From positions 62,001 to 126,000 of the forward strand of contig NZ_JACXAE010000057.1 of the NCBI RefSeq assembly GCF_014698965.1: a DNA stretch of 64,000 bases, read 5' to 3'. The notes under the pieces were generated by a model, which saw only the letters and a program-made list of their open reading frames with translations, was not told where the DNA came from and ran no database searches. The translations under genes and the position numbers were made by a program. Below, one piece after another: positions 8,788 through 19,264 of this stretch; within the stretch, counting starts at the first letter, position 1; every line of letters starts with the position of its first letter. Origin of the DNA: Iningainema tapete BLCC-T55. Its GTDB lineage: Bacteria > Cyanobacteriota > Cyanobacteriia > Cyanobacteriales > Nostocaceae.

Positions 8788-9615
8788 CTAAGCAGCAGTT
8801 ATCTTACGTTTAGACTTGTATGCAACCACGCCAATTGCGCTACCACAATATAATAGTAAAGCTAGGTGAGTAGAAGGTTCAGGTGTTGACACTACTCTAG
8901 CTTGATTTCTCTTCACTTCTACTAAAGTGAAATCTGTTCTTTCCGCGAAGGTGCGTTTTAAAGAACCTGCGACTGAAACTGTAGCAAATTCTTGATTTCC
9001 TTCAAAATTAGCGTCTCGCAGTAAATTACTTATAGTAATGTTGTCGCTAGTTTCGAGAGCAACAAAATCAGCATCATCTGGAGTGGTTAAATTACCAAAA
9101 AGGCTAAAGAAATCTAAGACACTCATTTTATTAGTATCAAGTAATAAAAATGAGACATCTCCTGCTCCGGTGGCAATCTCATCTCTTCGATCATCTATTG
9201 ATGTTTGCAAATTTAAATTAGCGGCAAAGTCAAAAGAAAAAGGTGTACCGGCATCGGCAAAGAATTTACCAATAACTCTAGCTTCACTATTTGCCTCTCC
9301 TATATAATTTCTGCCCTCTCCCAAAGCCTCGCTAATCGAAAAATTTATTGCTTCTGGTGGAGAAATCACAAAAGATGCTTGTGCAGAACCCTGCGCTTGC
9401 ACCATGTTATTCTTACCAGTATCAATCGCCACAGCATCAACGTCTGTTTCCGTCTCCACTTCCAAAGGGCTTTGACTGAAATTACTAAATTCAAAATCTC
9501 CTTGAGAAAAAGCAAAGGTAGCAGCTTGACTAGGTGAAGCCACTAACACAGAGCCAGTAACAATTGGAGTAGCTATTTGCAGTGCGTGCTTGATATTTGC
9601 TAGGTATTGCTTCAT
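8788..9615 (-). CDS. PEP-CTERM exported protein, paralogue 1
   Basis: 275 residues from the ATG at 9615 (MKQYLANIKHA); a longer frame upstream lacks a signal peptide and is not preferred. The signal peptide ends near SPSQAATFAFSQGDF. The mature part is acidic and strand-rich. The C-terminus has the PEP-CTERM plan: STPEPSTHLALLLY, a hydrophobic helix, then the basic tail YKSKRK. Such proteins are exported and then processed by an exosortase. The gene at 10000-10824 is a clear paralogue. No catalytic motif is visible; a surface or extracellular-matrix role is likely but unproven. Confidence 0.8.
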   Translation of the reverse strand: MKQYLANIKHALQIATPIVTGSVLVASPSQAATFAFSQGDFEFSNFSQSPLEVETETDVDAVAIDTGKNNMVQAQGSAQASFVISPPEAINFSISEALGEGRNYIGEANSEARVIGKFFADAGTPFSFDFAANLNLQTSIDDRRDEIATGAGDVSFLLLDTNKMSVLDFFSLFGNLTTPDDADFVALETSDNITISNLLRDANFEGNQEFATVSVAGSLKRTFAERTDFTLVEVKRNQARVVSTPEPSTHLALLLYCGSAIGVVAYKSKRKITAA

Positions 9616-9999
9616 ACAATCCTCAGTTCCGTTCTTGCAGTTATTTTTATTTGGTAGATATATACACCTGCCCCCAATAATTAAGTAACAGCAATCGGTA
9701 ATTAGTAAGTTCAAGCTTTACCGTGTTTGCTGTAAATATTTGTCCCATCCCAAATAACGCTGTCAACTTTTTTCTCATCTCAAAGAAGGTGACAGTCGTA
9801 TCAGTTATTTATTTGGTAGATATTTCCCTATGTGATAATACTAATGCCTTTACTTTATCTTTAGCATAAATTTTCTGTAAGTTATTATCAAATTTATGCA
9901 AACATAGAATGAGCGAGGCTGTGAGGTTATGCGATCGCATAGTCTCACAGCCTTAAAAATTAATTATGATGCTTGTAAAGACGCCTCAGTGGGGCGTCT
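9616..9999. other. Intergenic region between the PEP-CTERM paralogues
   Basis: 384 bases, A/T-rich. It contains the promoter side of paralogue 1 and, at its right end, a hairpin repeat beginning at 9975. No further open frame or RNA gene was recognised. Confidence 0.5.
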
Positions 10000-10003
10000 C
10001 TAC
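9975..10003. repeat. Interspersed hairpin repeat, GTAGAGACG family (imperfect)
   Basis: GTAAAGACGCC and GGCGTCTCTAC form an imperfect stem. It overlaps the last bases of the PEP-CTERM gene at 10000-10824. Confidence 0.75.
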
Positions 10004-10824
10004 GAATATTGTGGTTGTACTTTGCGCCTACCCAAGGCAACACCCACTACACCAACACCAACAAGTGCAGTTAAGTTAGTTGAAGATTCAGGTACTGCTT
10101 TAACTTCAACCCGATTCTGCTTAACTTCAATTAAAGATATAGTTTTTGCGTCAGTAAAGAAGCGATTGAAAGAACCTTGAAATGAAGCTTGAGCAAATTC
10201 TTGATTCCCGCTAAAACTAAAATCCTTGGCTAGAGTACCTAACACTACGTTGTCGCTTTTTTCAATGGCAACAAAATCTTCATCACCGGGTGTAACTACA
10301 TCTCCCTTTAAACTAAAGAAGTCTAGGACACTGTTACTAGCAGTATCAACTAACAAAAAAGATATATCTCCACCTGCTTTGGCACTTTCAGAACGTGTAT
10401 TCTCTATTGACGCTTGCAACTTGAAATCGCCAGTGAAGTTAAAAGAAAAAGGTGTATTTGCATTGACATCGAAGTTGCCGACAACAGTAGCCTGACTGTC
10501 TGCCAATGCTAAGTAATTTCTATTCTCACCCATAGCTGTGCTTAAAGATGAGTTAGATGCTGCTGGTGGAGAGATGACAAAACTTGCTACCGCGTTAGCT
10601 TCAGCTTGTGCTGTACCGTTACCTTTTTTAGCAACAAAAACTTCCGTGTTGGCAATAGCTTCAGTGGAAACGTTAGAGGGTTCTTGACTGAAGTCGGTAA
10701 AATTGAAGTTTCCTTGTGACAAAGCGAAAGTTGCAGCTTGACTTGGTGTTGCTAATATACAGCTAGTAAAAAATGGAGCAGTGAGTAGTAAAAAGTGTTT
10801 GATCAATCCTTGGTATTGTTTCAT
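10000..10824 (-). CDS. PEP-CTERM exported protein, paralogue 2
   Basis: 274 residues with a signal peptide ending near TPSQAATFALSQGNF. It shares with the protein at 8788-9615 the MKQY start, FVISPP, SVLDFFSL and SGNQEFA segments, so the two come from a tandem duplication. The C-terminus has VPESSTNLTALVGVGV and a basic GRRK end, which is the PEP-CTERM plan with PES in place of PEP. Exported and probably exosortase-processed; function unknown. Confidence 0.8.
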   Translation of the reverse strand: MKQYQGLIKHFLLLTAPFFTSCILATPSQAATFALSQGNFNFTDFSQEPSNVSTEAIANTEVFVAKKGNGTAQAEANAVASFVISPPAASNSSLSTAMGENRNYLALADSQATVVGNFDVNANTPFSFNFTGDFKLQASIENTRSESAKAGGDISFLLVDTASNSVLDFFSLKGDVVTPGDEDFVAIEKSDNVVLGTLAKDFSFSGNQEFAQASFQGSFNRFFTDAKTISLIEVKQNRVEVKAVPESSTNLTALVGVGVVGVALGRRKVQPQYS

Positions 10825-11331
10825 ACAATTCTTAGTTGAATACTTTTTGAGTTTTTCAGTAAATTATTTACCCAACAGATTAAGCTTCTGCGATGAAAAA
10901 TTTTCACCGCCAAGCATGAAAAAGGAGTCTTACATAGCTTCTCTCTACTTTTATGCAGGAGTAAAGATGACTATATAAGTCCTAATTTTTGTGCCGTGAC
11001 TAAGTAGTACAAACTACGGAGCAGCAATACACTGATGTCTTACCGATAAAAGACGGTAATTACTGCATCATTAAGTATTGTAATAACTATAGATAGGTAA
11101 ATTATTACTTACGTAAATATACTAAAACTATGTCAACAGATCTTTGATAAATTTTCTGTAAGTATTTTTCGGGAAAAACTAGACATAGAACAAGAAAACT
11201 TTATATTTGATAAGCATGAGACTATATAAGTTCATACACATGTATTCAGGAGACGCGATTCGCGTCTCCAATTAATTATTCATTGCTTGCATATCATATC
11301 AGGAAGATATACAAAAGCTTTGTTGTACTGA
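10825..11331. other. A/T-rich intergenic region
   Basis: About 500 bases upstream of PEP-CTERM paralogue 2 and downstream of the M16 pair. Apart from a short hairpin (GGAGACGCG with CGCGTCTCC, 11249-11269), a relative of the GTAGAGACG repeats, no gene, RNA or operator was recognised. The sequence is simple and A/T-rich, in keeping with a promoter region for the PEP-CTERM gene. Confidence 0.5.
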
Positions 11332-12834
11332 TTAATTCGCAGCTTGTGTTGGTGTACCGGGAATAGTGATATCAATTGGCGTCACCTGTGCAGATAGCTG
11401 CGTCAGAGGTGGATTAATCGCAGCTTGATTACCCACCACCAAAGTCACCATCTTTTCCGGCTGCAGATACTTTTGTGCCACCCGTTGCACATCAGCAGCA
11501 GTAGTTGCAGCTACCGCCTTTTGATAGCGAAACAAAAAATCAGCCGGATAACCATAATACTCATAGCGCATCAAACGAGACAAAGTTTGACTAGGGTTTT
11601 CAAAATTAAAAACAAAAGAATTGAGAGTAGACTCCTTAGCAAAAGCCAACTCCTCCTTCGTCACCTGTTGAGATTGCAGACGCTTAACTTCCTCCTTCAG
11701 CGCCTGAACAAACTGTACAGTAGCATTAGAACGAGTTTGTCCCCCAGCGGTAAAAGTGCCAGGATAGTCAAAACTAGGACTCCAGTAACCATATACAGAA
11801 TACGCCAAACCTTGACGCGATCGCACCTGATTAAACAAACGCCCACCGAAACCATTCAAAACCCCATTCAAAACATCAAGAGCCGGATAATCAGGACTAT
11901 TATACTGTCCTCCCAAATGTCCCATCAAAACACTACTTTGAGTCAACTGCGGCTGATTAACAAAAAAAACACCACCAGTAGAAACCTGCCTCACCGGAGG
12001 TAACTCAACCTTAGCTGCATTCTGCCGAGACTGCCAATCACCAAACCCAGATTGAATCAGCCCACGCATCTTTTTGGCATCAAAATCCCCCACAATGCCC
12101 AAAATCGAATTACCAGGGAAAAAATAGCGCTCCTTAAACCCAATCAAATCAGCACGAGAAATATTATCCAAAGACTTATACTCCACCGTGCGAGCATAAG
12201 GACTATCCTTACCATAAATTAACTTTTGAAACTCACGACCAGCAATACCATCAGGATCATCATTACGACGAGCAATCTCACCCCGCTTCTGAGTCTTCTC
12301 CAAATCCAACTTATCCTGAGCAAAAGCAGGTTCGCGAATCACATCAGCAAACAAACCAAAAACCAAACTTAAATCCTCACTCAAACACTCAAACCCAGCA
12401 CTACCAAAAGTCTCACCAACACCAACCTCAACCGAAGCCGAGCGCTGCTCCAAAATCTCATTCAAACGATCCGGCGGATACCTCAAAGTACCCCCACTGC
12501 GCATCACCGAACCCATCAAATCAGCCAAACCAACCTTATCCCCAGACTCCAAACGACTACCAGTACGAACCAAAAGCGTACCATTAACCAAAGGAAGCTC
12601 ATGATCCTCCATCAAATAAACAACCAAACCATTCTTCAAAACAAACCGCTCATACCTCGGCAACCGCACCTCAGGCAAAGGAGCAAACTGCAACTCAGTA
12701 TAATGCTTAGCCTCCGCCGCTAAAGAAAAGTTAAAAGTTAAAAGTAAAAAGGAAAAAGAAAGAAGCAACGCATAAAAAAACCTTCTCCCAATTCTCCTCT
12801 TCTTGGCGCTCTTGGCGTCTTGGCGGTTCATCAC
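11332..12834 (-). CDS. M16-family peptidase-like protein, inactive-type subunit
   Basis: 500 residues. After an unusual N-terminus MMNRQDAKSAKKRR comes a hydrophobic signal segment (FFYALLLSFSFLLLTF), then two M16 folds (PRYERFVLKNGLVVYLMEDHELP; HLGGQYNSPDYPALDVLNGVLNGFGGRLFNQVRS). The zinc motif HxxEH is missing: the matching place reads VGLADLMGSVMR. It therefore resembles the non-catalytic partner of a heterodimeric processing peptidase. Its start overlaps the stop of the active M16 gene upstream by ATGA, so the two are translationally coupled. The first dozen residues are encoded by an interspersed repeat (12797-12834). Confidence 0.88.
   Translation of the reverse strand: MMNRQDAKSAKKRRIGRRFFYALLLSFSFLLLTFNFSLAAEAKHYTELQFAPLPEVRLPRYERFVLKNGLVVYLMEDHELPLVNGTLLVRTGSRLESGDKVGLADLMGSVMRSGGTLRYPPDRLNEILEQRSASVEVGVGETFGSAGFECLSEDLSLVFGLFADVIREPAFAQDKLDLEKTQKRGEIARRNDDPDGIAGREFQKLIYGKDSPYARTVEYKSLDNISRADLIGFKERYFFPGNSILGIVGDFDAKKMRGLIQSGFGDWQSRQNAAKVELPPVRQVSTGGVFFVNQPQLTQSSVLMGHLGGQYNSPDYPALDVLNGVLNGFGGRLFNQVRSRQGLAYSVYGYWSPSFDYPGTFTAGGQTRSNATVQFVQALKEEVKRLQSQQVTKEELAFAKESTLNSFVFNFENPSQTLSRLMRYEYYGYPADFLFRYQKAVAATTAADVQRVAQKYLQPEKMVTLVVGNQAAINPPLTQLSAQVTPIDITIPGTPTQAAN
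12797..12834 (-). repeat. Interspersed repeat encoding NRQDAKSAKK, inside an M16 gene
   Basis: On the - strand this reads ATGAACCGCCAAGACGCCAA and continues with GCGCCAAGAA. An almost identical copy with its own ATG starts at 63917. The sequence forms the first codons of the inactive M16 subunit and lies over the junction with the upstream gene. Confidence 0.8.
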
Positions 12835-14513
12835 TTCTTCCCTCCCTTCGACAACAACTTACCAACAGTACGATTCTCCAAAGTAAAAGTCCCCCGTGCC
12901 ACCCGTTGAACATCAGCAGCACTAACCCGAGCAATCTCATCCAACCGCTGAAACAAATTACGCCAAGAACCAGTCTTCACCTCATACTCCAACAACTGAG
13001 CCGCCATCCCCGCATTAGAATTAAGCATCCGCACCAAATCAGCCCGTTCCTGAGTCTTCACCCGCTCCAACTCAGCAGCAGAAACAGGCTCCGACTTCAA
13101 CCGCTCAATCTCCCTGCGCAAAGCCACCGCCACCTCATCCACCGAATGACCAGGAGCCGTGAGAGCATAGAAAAGCATCAAATTCGCATACTTATCACCC
13201 GGAAACCCACTAAAACCCTGAGCCGAAAGCGCCAACCGCTGCTTTTCCACCAAAGACTTGTACAACCTAGAAGTCCTTCCATCACTAAGCAACCTGCTAA
13301 TAATTTGATAAACCGCTTCATCTGGGTGATTCATAGCCGGACGATGATAGCCCTCCAAATACCAAGGTTGAGAAGACAACTGCAAAGTCACCTCCCGTGC
13401 TTGTGTCTGTTTTGGTTCCACAGCAACTTTAGTAGTAGGTTTTGGCTTCGCTTGATAGCGCCCAAAGTAAATTTGCGCCAGTCTTTTCACCTCAGTTGGT
13501 TTAACATCACCCACAAGTGCGATCGTCAAATTACTTGGTACATAATACGTATCAAAAAACTTTTGCACATCATCACGAGTTAAATTGCGGATATCTTCGT
13601 CATAGCCAATTACCGGACGTCTATAAGGATGCACCTGAAAAGCAGTATCAGTAAACTTCTCAATCATCATACCAATGGGAGAATTTTCTACCCGCAGACG
13701 ACGTTCCTCCAAAATTACATCTTTTTCTTTATAAAACTCGCGAAATACAGGTTCCAAAAATCTCTCCGACTCCAACGACATCCACAGTTCTAACTTATTT
13801 GCAGGAAAGCTGTAAAAATAACGTGTCGCTTCCGTCGAGGTATTAGCGTTTAAACCCACACCTCCCGCCTGCTCCACAATTTGCCCTAATTCATTTTGCT
13901 TGACAAAAGAGTTAGCTTGTACTTCTACTTGCTTAAACTCAGCTTCTAACTTGGTCATCTCAGCTTGATTACCTGCTGCTTTCGCTGCAGTAATTTGAGT
14001 TGCCAACTGATCCAACTTATCTAGTAACGGTGCTTCAGCCTTGTAATCTTTTGTACCAATTCGCCTTGTACCTTTAAATGCCAAATGCTCTAGAAAGTGT
14101 GCTACACCAGTTTTACCCACTGGCTCATCCACACCACCTACGTCAGCATAGGTAAGAAAAGAAACTACTGGTGCTTGATGTTGTTCTAAGACAATGAACT
14201 TCATGCCGTTGTCAAGGCGGAATTCCGTCAATTGCTTAATTACTCGATCTAAATAAGGTTGAATCGAGCTAGGCTTTGTTGGCGTTTTGGCTAAAGCTAC
14301 TCCTGGTAAAAACCCCCAGGTGAAAATTGTCACCGCTAAAAGGGTTGCTAGCACCCCCCAACCCCCCTTTACAAGGGGGGCTTTATTCCCCCCTTGTAAA
14401 GGGGAGCCACCCCCGTGCTTTGGTTCCCAAAGTTGAGGGGAGTGGCGTGGGTTAGGGGGGTACGCGGGTTGCGCATTGCTAAACGAGATGTGTTTGAAAA
14501 TCCATTGGTTCAT
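12831..14513 (-). CDS. M16-family zinc metallopeptidase, active subunit
   Basis: 560 residues. The inverted zinc motif HFLEH is present (VAHFLEHLAFKG, around residue 140), with the distal Glu in the NANTSTEATRYFYSF region; two M16 repeats follow. The signal-type hydrophobic segment (VLATLLAVTIFTW, about residues 54-66) is preceded by some 45 residues encoded by a G/C-rich interspersed repeat (PLQGGNKAPLVKGGWG). The enzyme probably works outside the cytoplasm, together with the inactive partner encoded next. Either the ATG at 14513 or a later start behind the repeat is possible. Confidence 0.9.
   Translation of the reverse strand: MNQWIFKHISFSNAQPAYPPNPRHSPQLWEPKHGGGSPLQGGNKAPLVKGGWGVLATLLAVTIFTWGFLPGVALAKTPTKPSSIQPYLDRVIKQLTEFRLDNGMKFIVLEQHQAPVVSFLTYADVGGVDEPVGKTGVAHFLEHLAFKGTRRIGTKDYKAEAPLLDKLDQLATQITAAKAAGNQAEMTKLEAEFKQVEVQANSFVKQNELGQIVEQAGGVGLNANTSTEATRYFYSFPANKLELWMSLESERFLEPVFREFYKEKDVILEERRLRVENSPIGMMIEKFTDTAFQVHPYRRPVIGYDEDIRNLTRDDVQKFFDTYYVPSNLTIALVGDVKPTEVKRLAQIYFGRYQAKPKPTTKVAVEPKQTQAREVTLQLSSQPWYLEGYHRPAMNHPDEAVYQIISRLLSDGRTSRLYKSLVEKQRLALSAQGFSGFPGDKYANLMLFYALTAPGHSVDEVAVALRREIERLKSEPVSAAELERVKTQERADLVRMLNSNAGMAAQLLEYEVKTGSWRNLFQRLDEIARVSAADVQRVARGTFTLENRTVGKLLSKGGKK
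14353..14462. repeat. G/C-rich palindromic interspersed repeat inserted in frame
   Basis: Runs such as CCCCCCTTTACAAGGGGGG and CCCCCCTTGTAAAGGGG form nested palindromes inside the N-terminal coding part of the active M16 gene. On the coding strand they give the APLVKGGWG-type peptide known from many cyanobacterial frames. A related element stands at 28783-28820. Confidence 0.75.
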
Positions 14514-14657
14514 AAAGAAAAGTAAAGTTTTCTGACCTAAGAAATACGATAGTTGAACAGCAAGGCGTTAATCTTGTATTAAGCTTTCTGAGGTTTTGTA
14601 CTTAACGTTAGACAATAATGCTGACATACCTGTTCCAAAGATATTACTATACCTACT

Positions 14658-15774
<1,117 letters not shown>

Positions 15775-15904
15775 TTTGGAAAAAGAAAAATACGTTCTTA
15801 TATTTTGACAAATTTATTTGCTGATCTTTGTTCTACCATTTTGTAAACCTAGAAATAAATTTCTAGGCTCATGAATGTTTTTCCCTCTTGCGGTTCCATT
15901 TACC

Positions 15905-17287
15905 ATGAATATCCACACCCCTAATTACCTTGCGCAAACCTTACGTCACAGAAGACAAAAACTAGCCACTCTAATTGATTTTCCTGTAGTCTTGTGGTCA
16001 GGAAATAGTATTTCGCGCAACTTTGGCGCAAATGTTTTTCCCTTCCGCGCTAGCAGCCACTTCCTTTACTTCGCTGGATTACCATTACCCAACACAGTAA
16101 TTCGCCTTGATGCTGGTAAACTCGAATTATTCATGGACGATCCTAAACCAAGTAGCGCTCTTTGGCATGGCGAAATGCCCAGAAGTGAGAAAATTGCTCA
16201 GATGATCGGTGCGGATGTCACAAGACCAATGATAGAATTAGATTTCTGGGTAGAAGATGCGGCAACAATTGCTGTGCAAGATGCTGCTACTTGGACGCAA
16301 CAGTCGCAGTTGATGAATAGATGGATTTTACCACAAAGTCCTCCGCAAGGAATTGACTTAGAGTTGGCACTCGCAATTATTCAGCTACGCTTGTGTCATG
16401 ATGATAGTGCTTTAGCCGAGTTGCGCTTTGCTGCTGCTATTACTGTAGAAGCACATAAAGCTGGGATGAAGGCGGCAACAAATGCCAAAATTGAAGCAGA
16501 AGTCCGGGCGGCAATGGAAAAAGTCATCATTGCTCATAATATGACTACTTCCTATAACAGTATTGTCACTGTTCATGGGGAAGTTCTGCACAACGAGCAA
16601 TATCACAACCCCGTGCAAAAGGGCGATTTAATCTTGGCTGATGTTGGCGCGGAAACATCTGGAGGTTGGGCGGCTGATGTTACTCGTACTTTTCCAGCAT
16701 CCGGTGAATTTTCATCTACCCAAAGAGATATTTATAATGTAGTGCTAGCTGCTCATGATGCTTGCATTGCGCAAGTACGCCCTAGTGTGGAGTATGAAGA
16801 TATTCATCTTTTAGCTTGTACTGTGATTGCATCCGGTTTGGTGGATTTGGGAATTTTGCAAGGAAATCCCCAAGATTTGGTAGAAATGGACGCTCACGCT
16901 CTATTTTTCCCTCATGGAATCGGACATCTGCTAGGTTTAGATGTTCATGATATGGAAGATTTGGGTGATTTGGCAGGGTATGAACAAGCAAGACAAAGAA
17001 GCGATCGCTTTGGTTTGGGCTACCTACGTTTAAATCGTCCCTTACGTCCGGGAATGTTAGTAACAATTGAGCCTGGGTTCTATCAAGTGCCTGCCATTTT
17101 AAATGATGTCCAGTTGCGGTCAAAATATCAAAATGTAGTTAATTGGGAGCGCTTATCTCAATTTGCCGATGTACGAGGAATTCGCATAGAAGATGATGTC
17201 TTTGTTACAGATGAAGGTAGGGAAGTCTTAACTGCGGCATTACCAACAGGCGCTAGTATTGTAGAAGATTTGGTCAAAGATAGCTGA
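15905..17287 (+). CDS. Aminopeptidase P-type M24 metallopeptidase
   Basis: About 460 residues from ATG 15905; the frame extends up to 15875 but those residues look non-coding. It has the N-terminal aminopeptidase P domain (FPFRASSHFLYFAGL) and the M24 pita-bread fold with all metal ligands: Asp in ADVGAETSGGWAADVTRTF (two Asp), His in HGIGHLLGLDVHD (~336), Glu in IEPGFYQVP and Glu in IRIEDDVFVTDEG. It should cleave X-Pro N-terminal bonds in the cytoplasm using Mn or Co. No operon partner is evident. Confidence 0.92.
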   Translation: MNIHTPNYLAQTLRHRRQKLATLIDFPVVLWSGNSISRNFGANVFPFRASSHFLYFAGLPLPNTVIRLDAGKLELFMDDPKPSSALWHGEMPRSEKIAQMIGADVTRPMIELDFWVEDAATIAVQDAATWTQQSQLMNRWILPQSPPQGIDLELALAIIQLRLCHDDSALAELRFAAAITVEAHKAGMKAATNAKIEAEVRAAMEKVIIAHNMTTSYNSIVTVHGEVLHNEQYHNPVQKGDLILADVGAETSGGWAADVTRTFPASGEFSSTQRDIYNVVLAAHDACIAQVRPSVEYEDIHLLACTVIASGLVDLGILQGNPQDLVEMDAHALFFPHGIGHLLGLDVHDMEDLGDLAGYEQARQRSDRFGLGYLRLNRPLRPGMLVTIEPGFYQVPAILNDVQLRSKYQNVVNWERLSQFADVRGIRIEDDVFVTDEGREVLTAALPTGASIVEDLVKDS

Positions 17288-17321
17288 CGAAATAGGGCAA
17301 TTCAAACAGGAGAAGTAAGGA

Positions 17322-17573
17322 ATGCAATCAACGTTACGAATTGAGACTAAGATTTTACCAGGCAACAAGATTGAGATCAATTTGCCTACCGATATGCTCT
17401 CAAGTTCTGTGGGACAAACCGTTGAGGTCATTGTCCTCCTGCCTGAGCAACCACAACTAATGCGTCAAAATATCCTCGAATGGATTGAACAAGCACGTGG
17501 CAAAGGTCCGTTCAGAAGCGTTGAAGAAATTAACCGAGATCTGCAAGCTGAAAGAGATTCATGGGACAGCTAA
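17322..17573 (+). CDS. Antitoxin-like partner of the PIN protein
   Basis: 83 residues with a good ribosome site (AGGAGAAGTAAGG). The N-terminal half is strand-rich (TLRIETKILPGNKIEINLPT) like AbrB-type or short VapB-like antitoxins. The C-terminal half is helical and acidic (ILEWIEQARGKGPFRSVEEI). It overlaps the PIN gene by 13 bases. The identification as antitoxin rests mainly on this overlap with a PIN toxin; the family is not securely recognised. Confidence 0.7.
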   Translation: MQSTLRIETKILPGNKIEINLPTDMLSSSVGQTVEVIVLLPEQPQLMRQNILEWIEQARGKGPFRSVEEINRDLQAERDSWDS

Positions 17574-18007
17574 ATTTACCAGACTCTGCCAGAATTTACA
17601 TCGATACCTTAGTTGTGATTTACACAATTGAGGTCAATCCCAATTACTGGCAACTGGTGCAACCTCTGTGGCAAAAATTTCAAGCAGGACAAATTGAGTT
17701 GATCACTAGCGAACTCACTCTCATGGAATCCCTAGTCATCCCATTTAGACAATCCAATGCCAATCTGATTGATACCTATGAGCAGTTACTTCTATCCTCA
17801 GTGCTTCAACTCATTCCAATTAATCAGATTATCTTGAGGGAAGCAGCAAGGCTACGCGCCATCACGCCTTCCCTGAAAACACCCGATGCCATTCATGCCG
17901 CAACTGCAATCACTTCAGGCTGTACCCAGTTTATTACCAATGATCGACAACTACGAACAGTCGCAAACTTGCCCGTTGTGATTCTAGATGAGGTGCTGGC
18001 ATCTTGA
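17561..18007 (+). CDS. PIN-domain ribonuclease (VapC-like toxin)
   Basis: 148 residues. PIN features: the first acidic residue in ARIYIDTLVVIYTIE (about residue 14), a Glu in LTLMESLVIP, TPDAIHAATA and the final FITNDRQLRTV, giving the usual acidic set for a metal-dependent RNase. It follows its overlapping antitoxin and together they form a VapBC-like module between aminopeptidase P and the metallochaperone. It probably cleaves tRNA or rRNA when not inhibited; targets are unknown. Confidence 0.85.
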   Translation: MGQLNLPDSARIYIDTLVVIYTIEVNPNYWQLVQPLWQKFQAGQIELITSELTLMESLVIPFRQSNANLIDTYEQLLLSSVLQLIPINQIILREAARLRAITPSLKTPDAIHAATAITSGCTQFITNDRQLRTVANLPVVILDEVLAS

Positions 18008-18149
18008 ATGAAAACTGAATTTCCAAACACAAACTTAGTTGCTTAAAAAAACTCAATTCTTCAACCATGCTAACTCTACATTTAGTAATTTCTGCTCAAA
18101 CCGGAGGTATCTCACGGAACAACAATGAAAAAACATTTATCATAGGTAG

Positions 18150-18164
18150 TGATAACGATTATCT
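18150..18164 (+). promoter_or_regulatory. Probable Zur box
   Basis: TGATAACGATTATCT is a near-palindrome close to the cyanobacterial Zur/Fur operator (TGATAATNATTATCA) and lies 27 bases before the COG0523 start codon. Zur is the better guess than Fur because the gene encodes a zinc-type metallochaperone. Confidence 0.75.
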
Positions 18165-18191
18165 AAATGTAAGAGAAGAGGCATTGAGGGT

Positions 18192-19163
18192 ATGGTAGAT
18201 AGCGTAACGAGTGATTTAGTTCCCGTTACTGTTCTCACTGGTTATTTAGGAGCAGGTAAAACAACACTTTTAAATCGCATCCTTACCCACGAACATGGTA
18301 AGAAAGTAGCTGTGATTGTCAACGAGTTCGGAGAAGTGGGCATTGATAATCAACTAGTTATTGATGCAGATGAAGAAATCTTTGAAATGAATAATGGCTG
18401 TATTTGCTGTACAGTACGCGGCGACTTGATGCGCATCATTGGCAATTTGATGAAACGCCGTAATAAATTTGACCATTTAGTAATTGAAACTACTGGACTC
18501 GCCGATCCCGCACCCGTAATTCAGACTTTCTTTGTGGATGAAGATATGCGGGAGAAGATACAGTTAGATGCAGTAGTCACAGTGGTAGACGCAAAGCATA
18601 TCTGGCAGCACTGGGATGCAGACGAAGCGCAAGAGCAAATTGCCTTTGCTGATGTAATTCTACTCAATAAAACTGATTTGGTGACACCAGAACAGCTAGA
18701 TGAGTTAGAAAAGCGGATACGTTTGATGAATGCTATGGCGAAAATTTATCGTACCCGGAATTCTGAAGTATCGATGGATACGGTTTTAGGGGTAAAAGCT
18801 TTTGACTTGAATCGCGCTTTGGAAATCGATCCTGAATTTTTAGGTGAAGATGCTCACGAACACGATGAAACTGTATACTCTATAGCTTTAGTGGCACAAG
18901 GCGCACTGGATGGAGATAAACTAAATAATTGGTTGGGCAATTTACTGCAAACTCAAGGACAAGATATCTTCCGCACGAAAGGTATTTTGAATATTGCCGG
19001 AGAAGAAAACCGCTTTGTCTTCCAAGGAGTACATATGTTGTTTGATGGTAAACCAGATCGTCCTTGGAAAGAAGGTGAAACTCCTAAAAATGAACTAGTT
19101 TTCATTGGGCGCAATCTTGATGAGGCTAAACTCAAAGAAGATTTTCTCGCTTGTATGACATAG
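18192..19163 (+). CDS. COG0523 G3E-family GTPase, zinc metallochaperone type
   Basis: 323 residues. Walker A is GYLGAGKTT (near residue 17), the CXCC metal motif is NNGCICCTVRGDL, Walker B lies in FDHLVIETTGLADP and the guanine motif is LLNKTDL. A His-rich HEHDE follows in the middle. The CobW C-terminal domain is complete. These GTPases deliver metal, mostly Zn, to client proteins under shortage. The Zur-like box directly upstream and the WD40 gene downstream fit a zinc-deficiency unit. Confidence 0.92.
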   Translation: MVDSVTSDLVPVTVLTGYLGAGKTTLLNRILTHEHGKKVAVIVNEFGEVGIDNQLVIDADEEIFEMNNGCICCTVRGDLMRIIGNLMKRRNKFDHLVIETTGLADPAPVIQTFFVDEDMREKIQLDAVVTVVDAKHIWQHWDADEAQEQIAFADVILLNKTDLVTPEQLDELEKRIRLMNAMAKIYRTRNSEVSMDTVLGVKAFDLNRALEIDPEFLGEDAHEHDETVYSIALVAQGALDGDKLNNWLGNLLQTQGQDIFRTKGILNIAGEENRFVFQGVHMLFDGKPDRPWKEGETPKNELVFIGRNLDEAKLKEDFLACMT

Positions 19164-19208
19164 CAAAATTATGAATTTTAATATTTATTTTTCATAATTC
19201 ATAATCCT

Positions 19209-19237
19209 GTGGAGACGCCCCACCGGGGCGTCTCTAC
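19209..19237. repeat. Interspersed hairpin repeat, GTAGAGACG family
   Basis: GTGGAGACGCCCC pairs with GGGGCGTCTCTAC around ACC, between the metallochaperone and the WD40 gene. It may terminate or attenuate readthrough. Confidence 0.82.
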
Positions 19238-19264
19238 GCCCATCCATCGATCCGCTGCACAATT

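Noticed and set aside
9661-9714. Upstream extension of the PEP-CTERM protein start to 9714
   Set aside because: The extra 33 residues precede a complete signal peptide and are unlikely to be translated.
11425-13583. Long + strand frames over the M16 genes
   Set aside because: Antisense shadows of two genes with clear M16 motifs; the translations are Arg/Ser-rich low-complexity.
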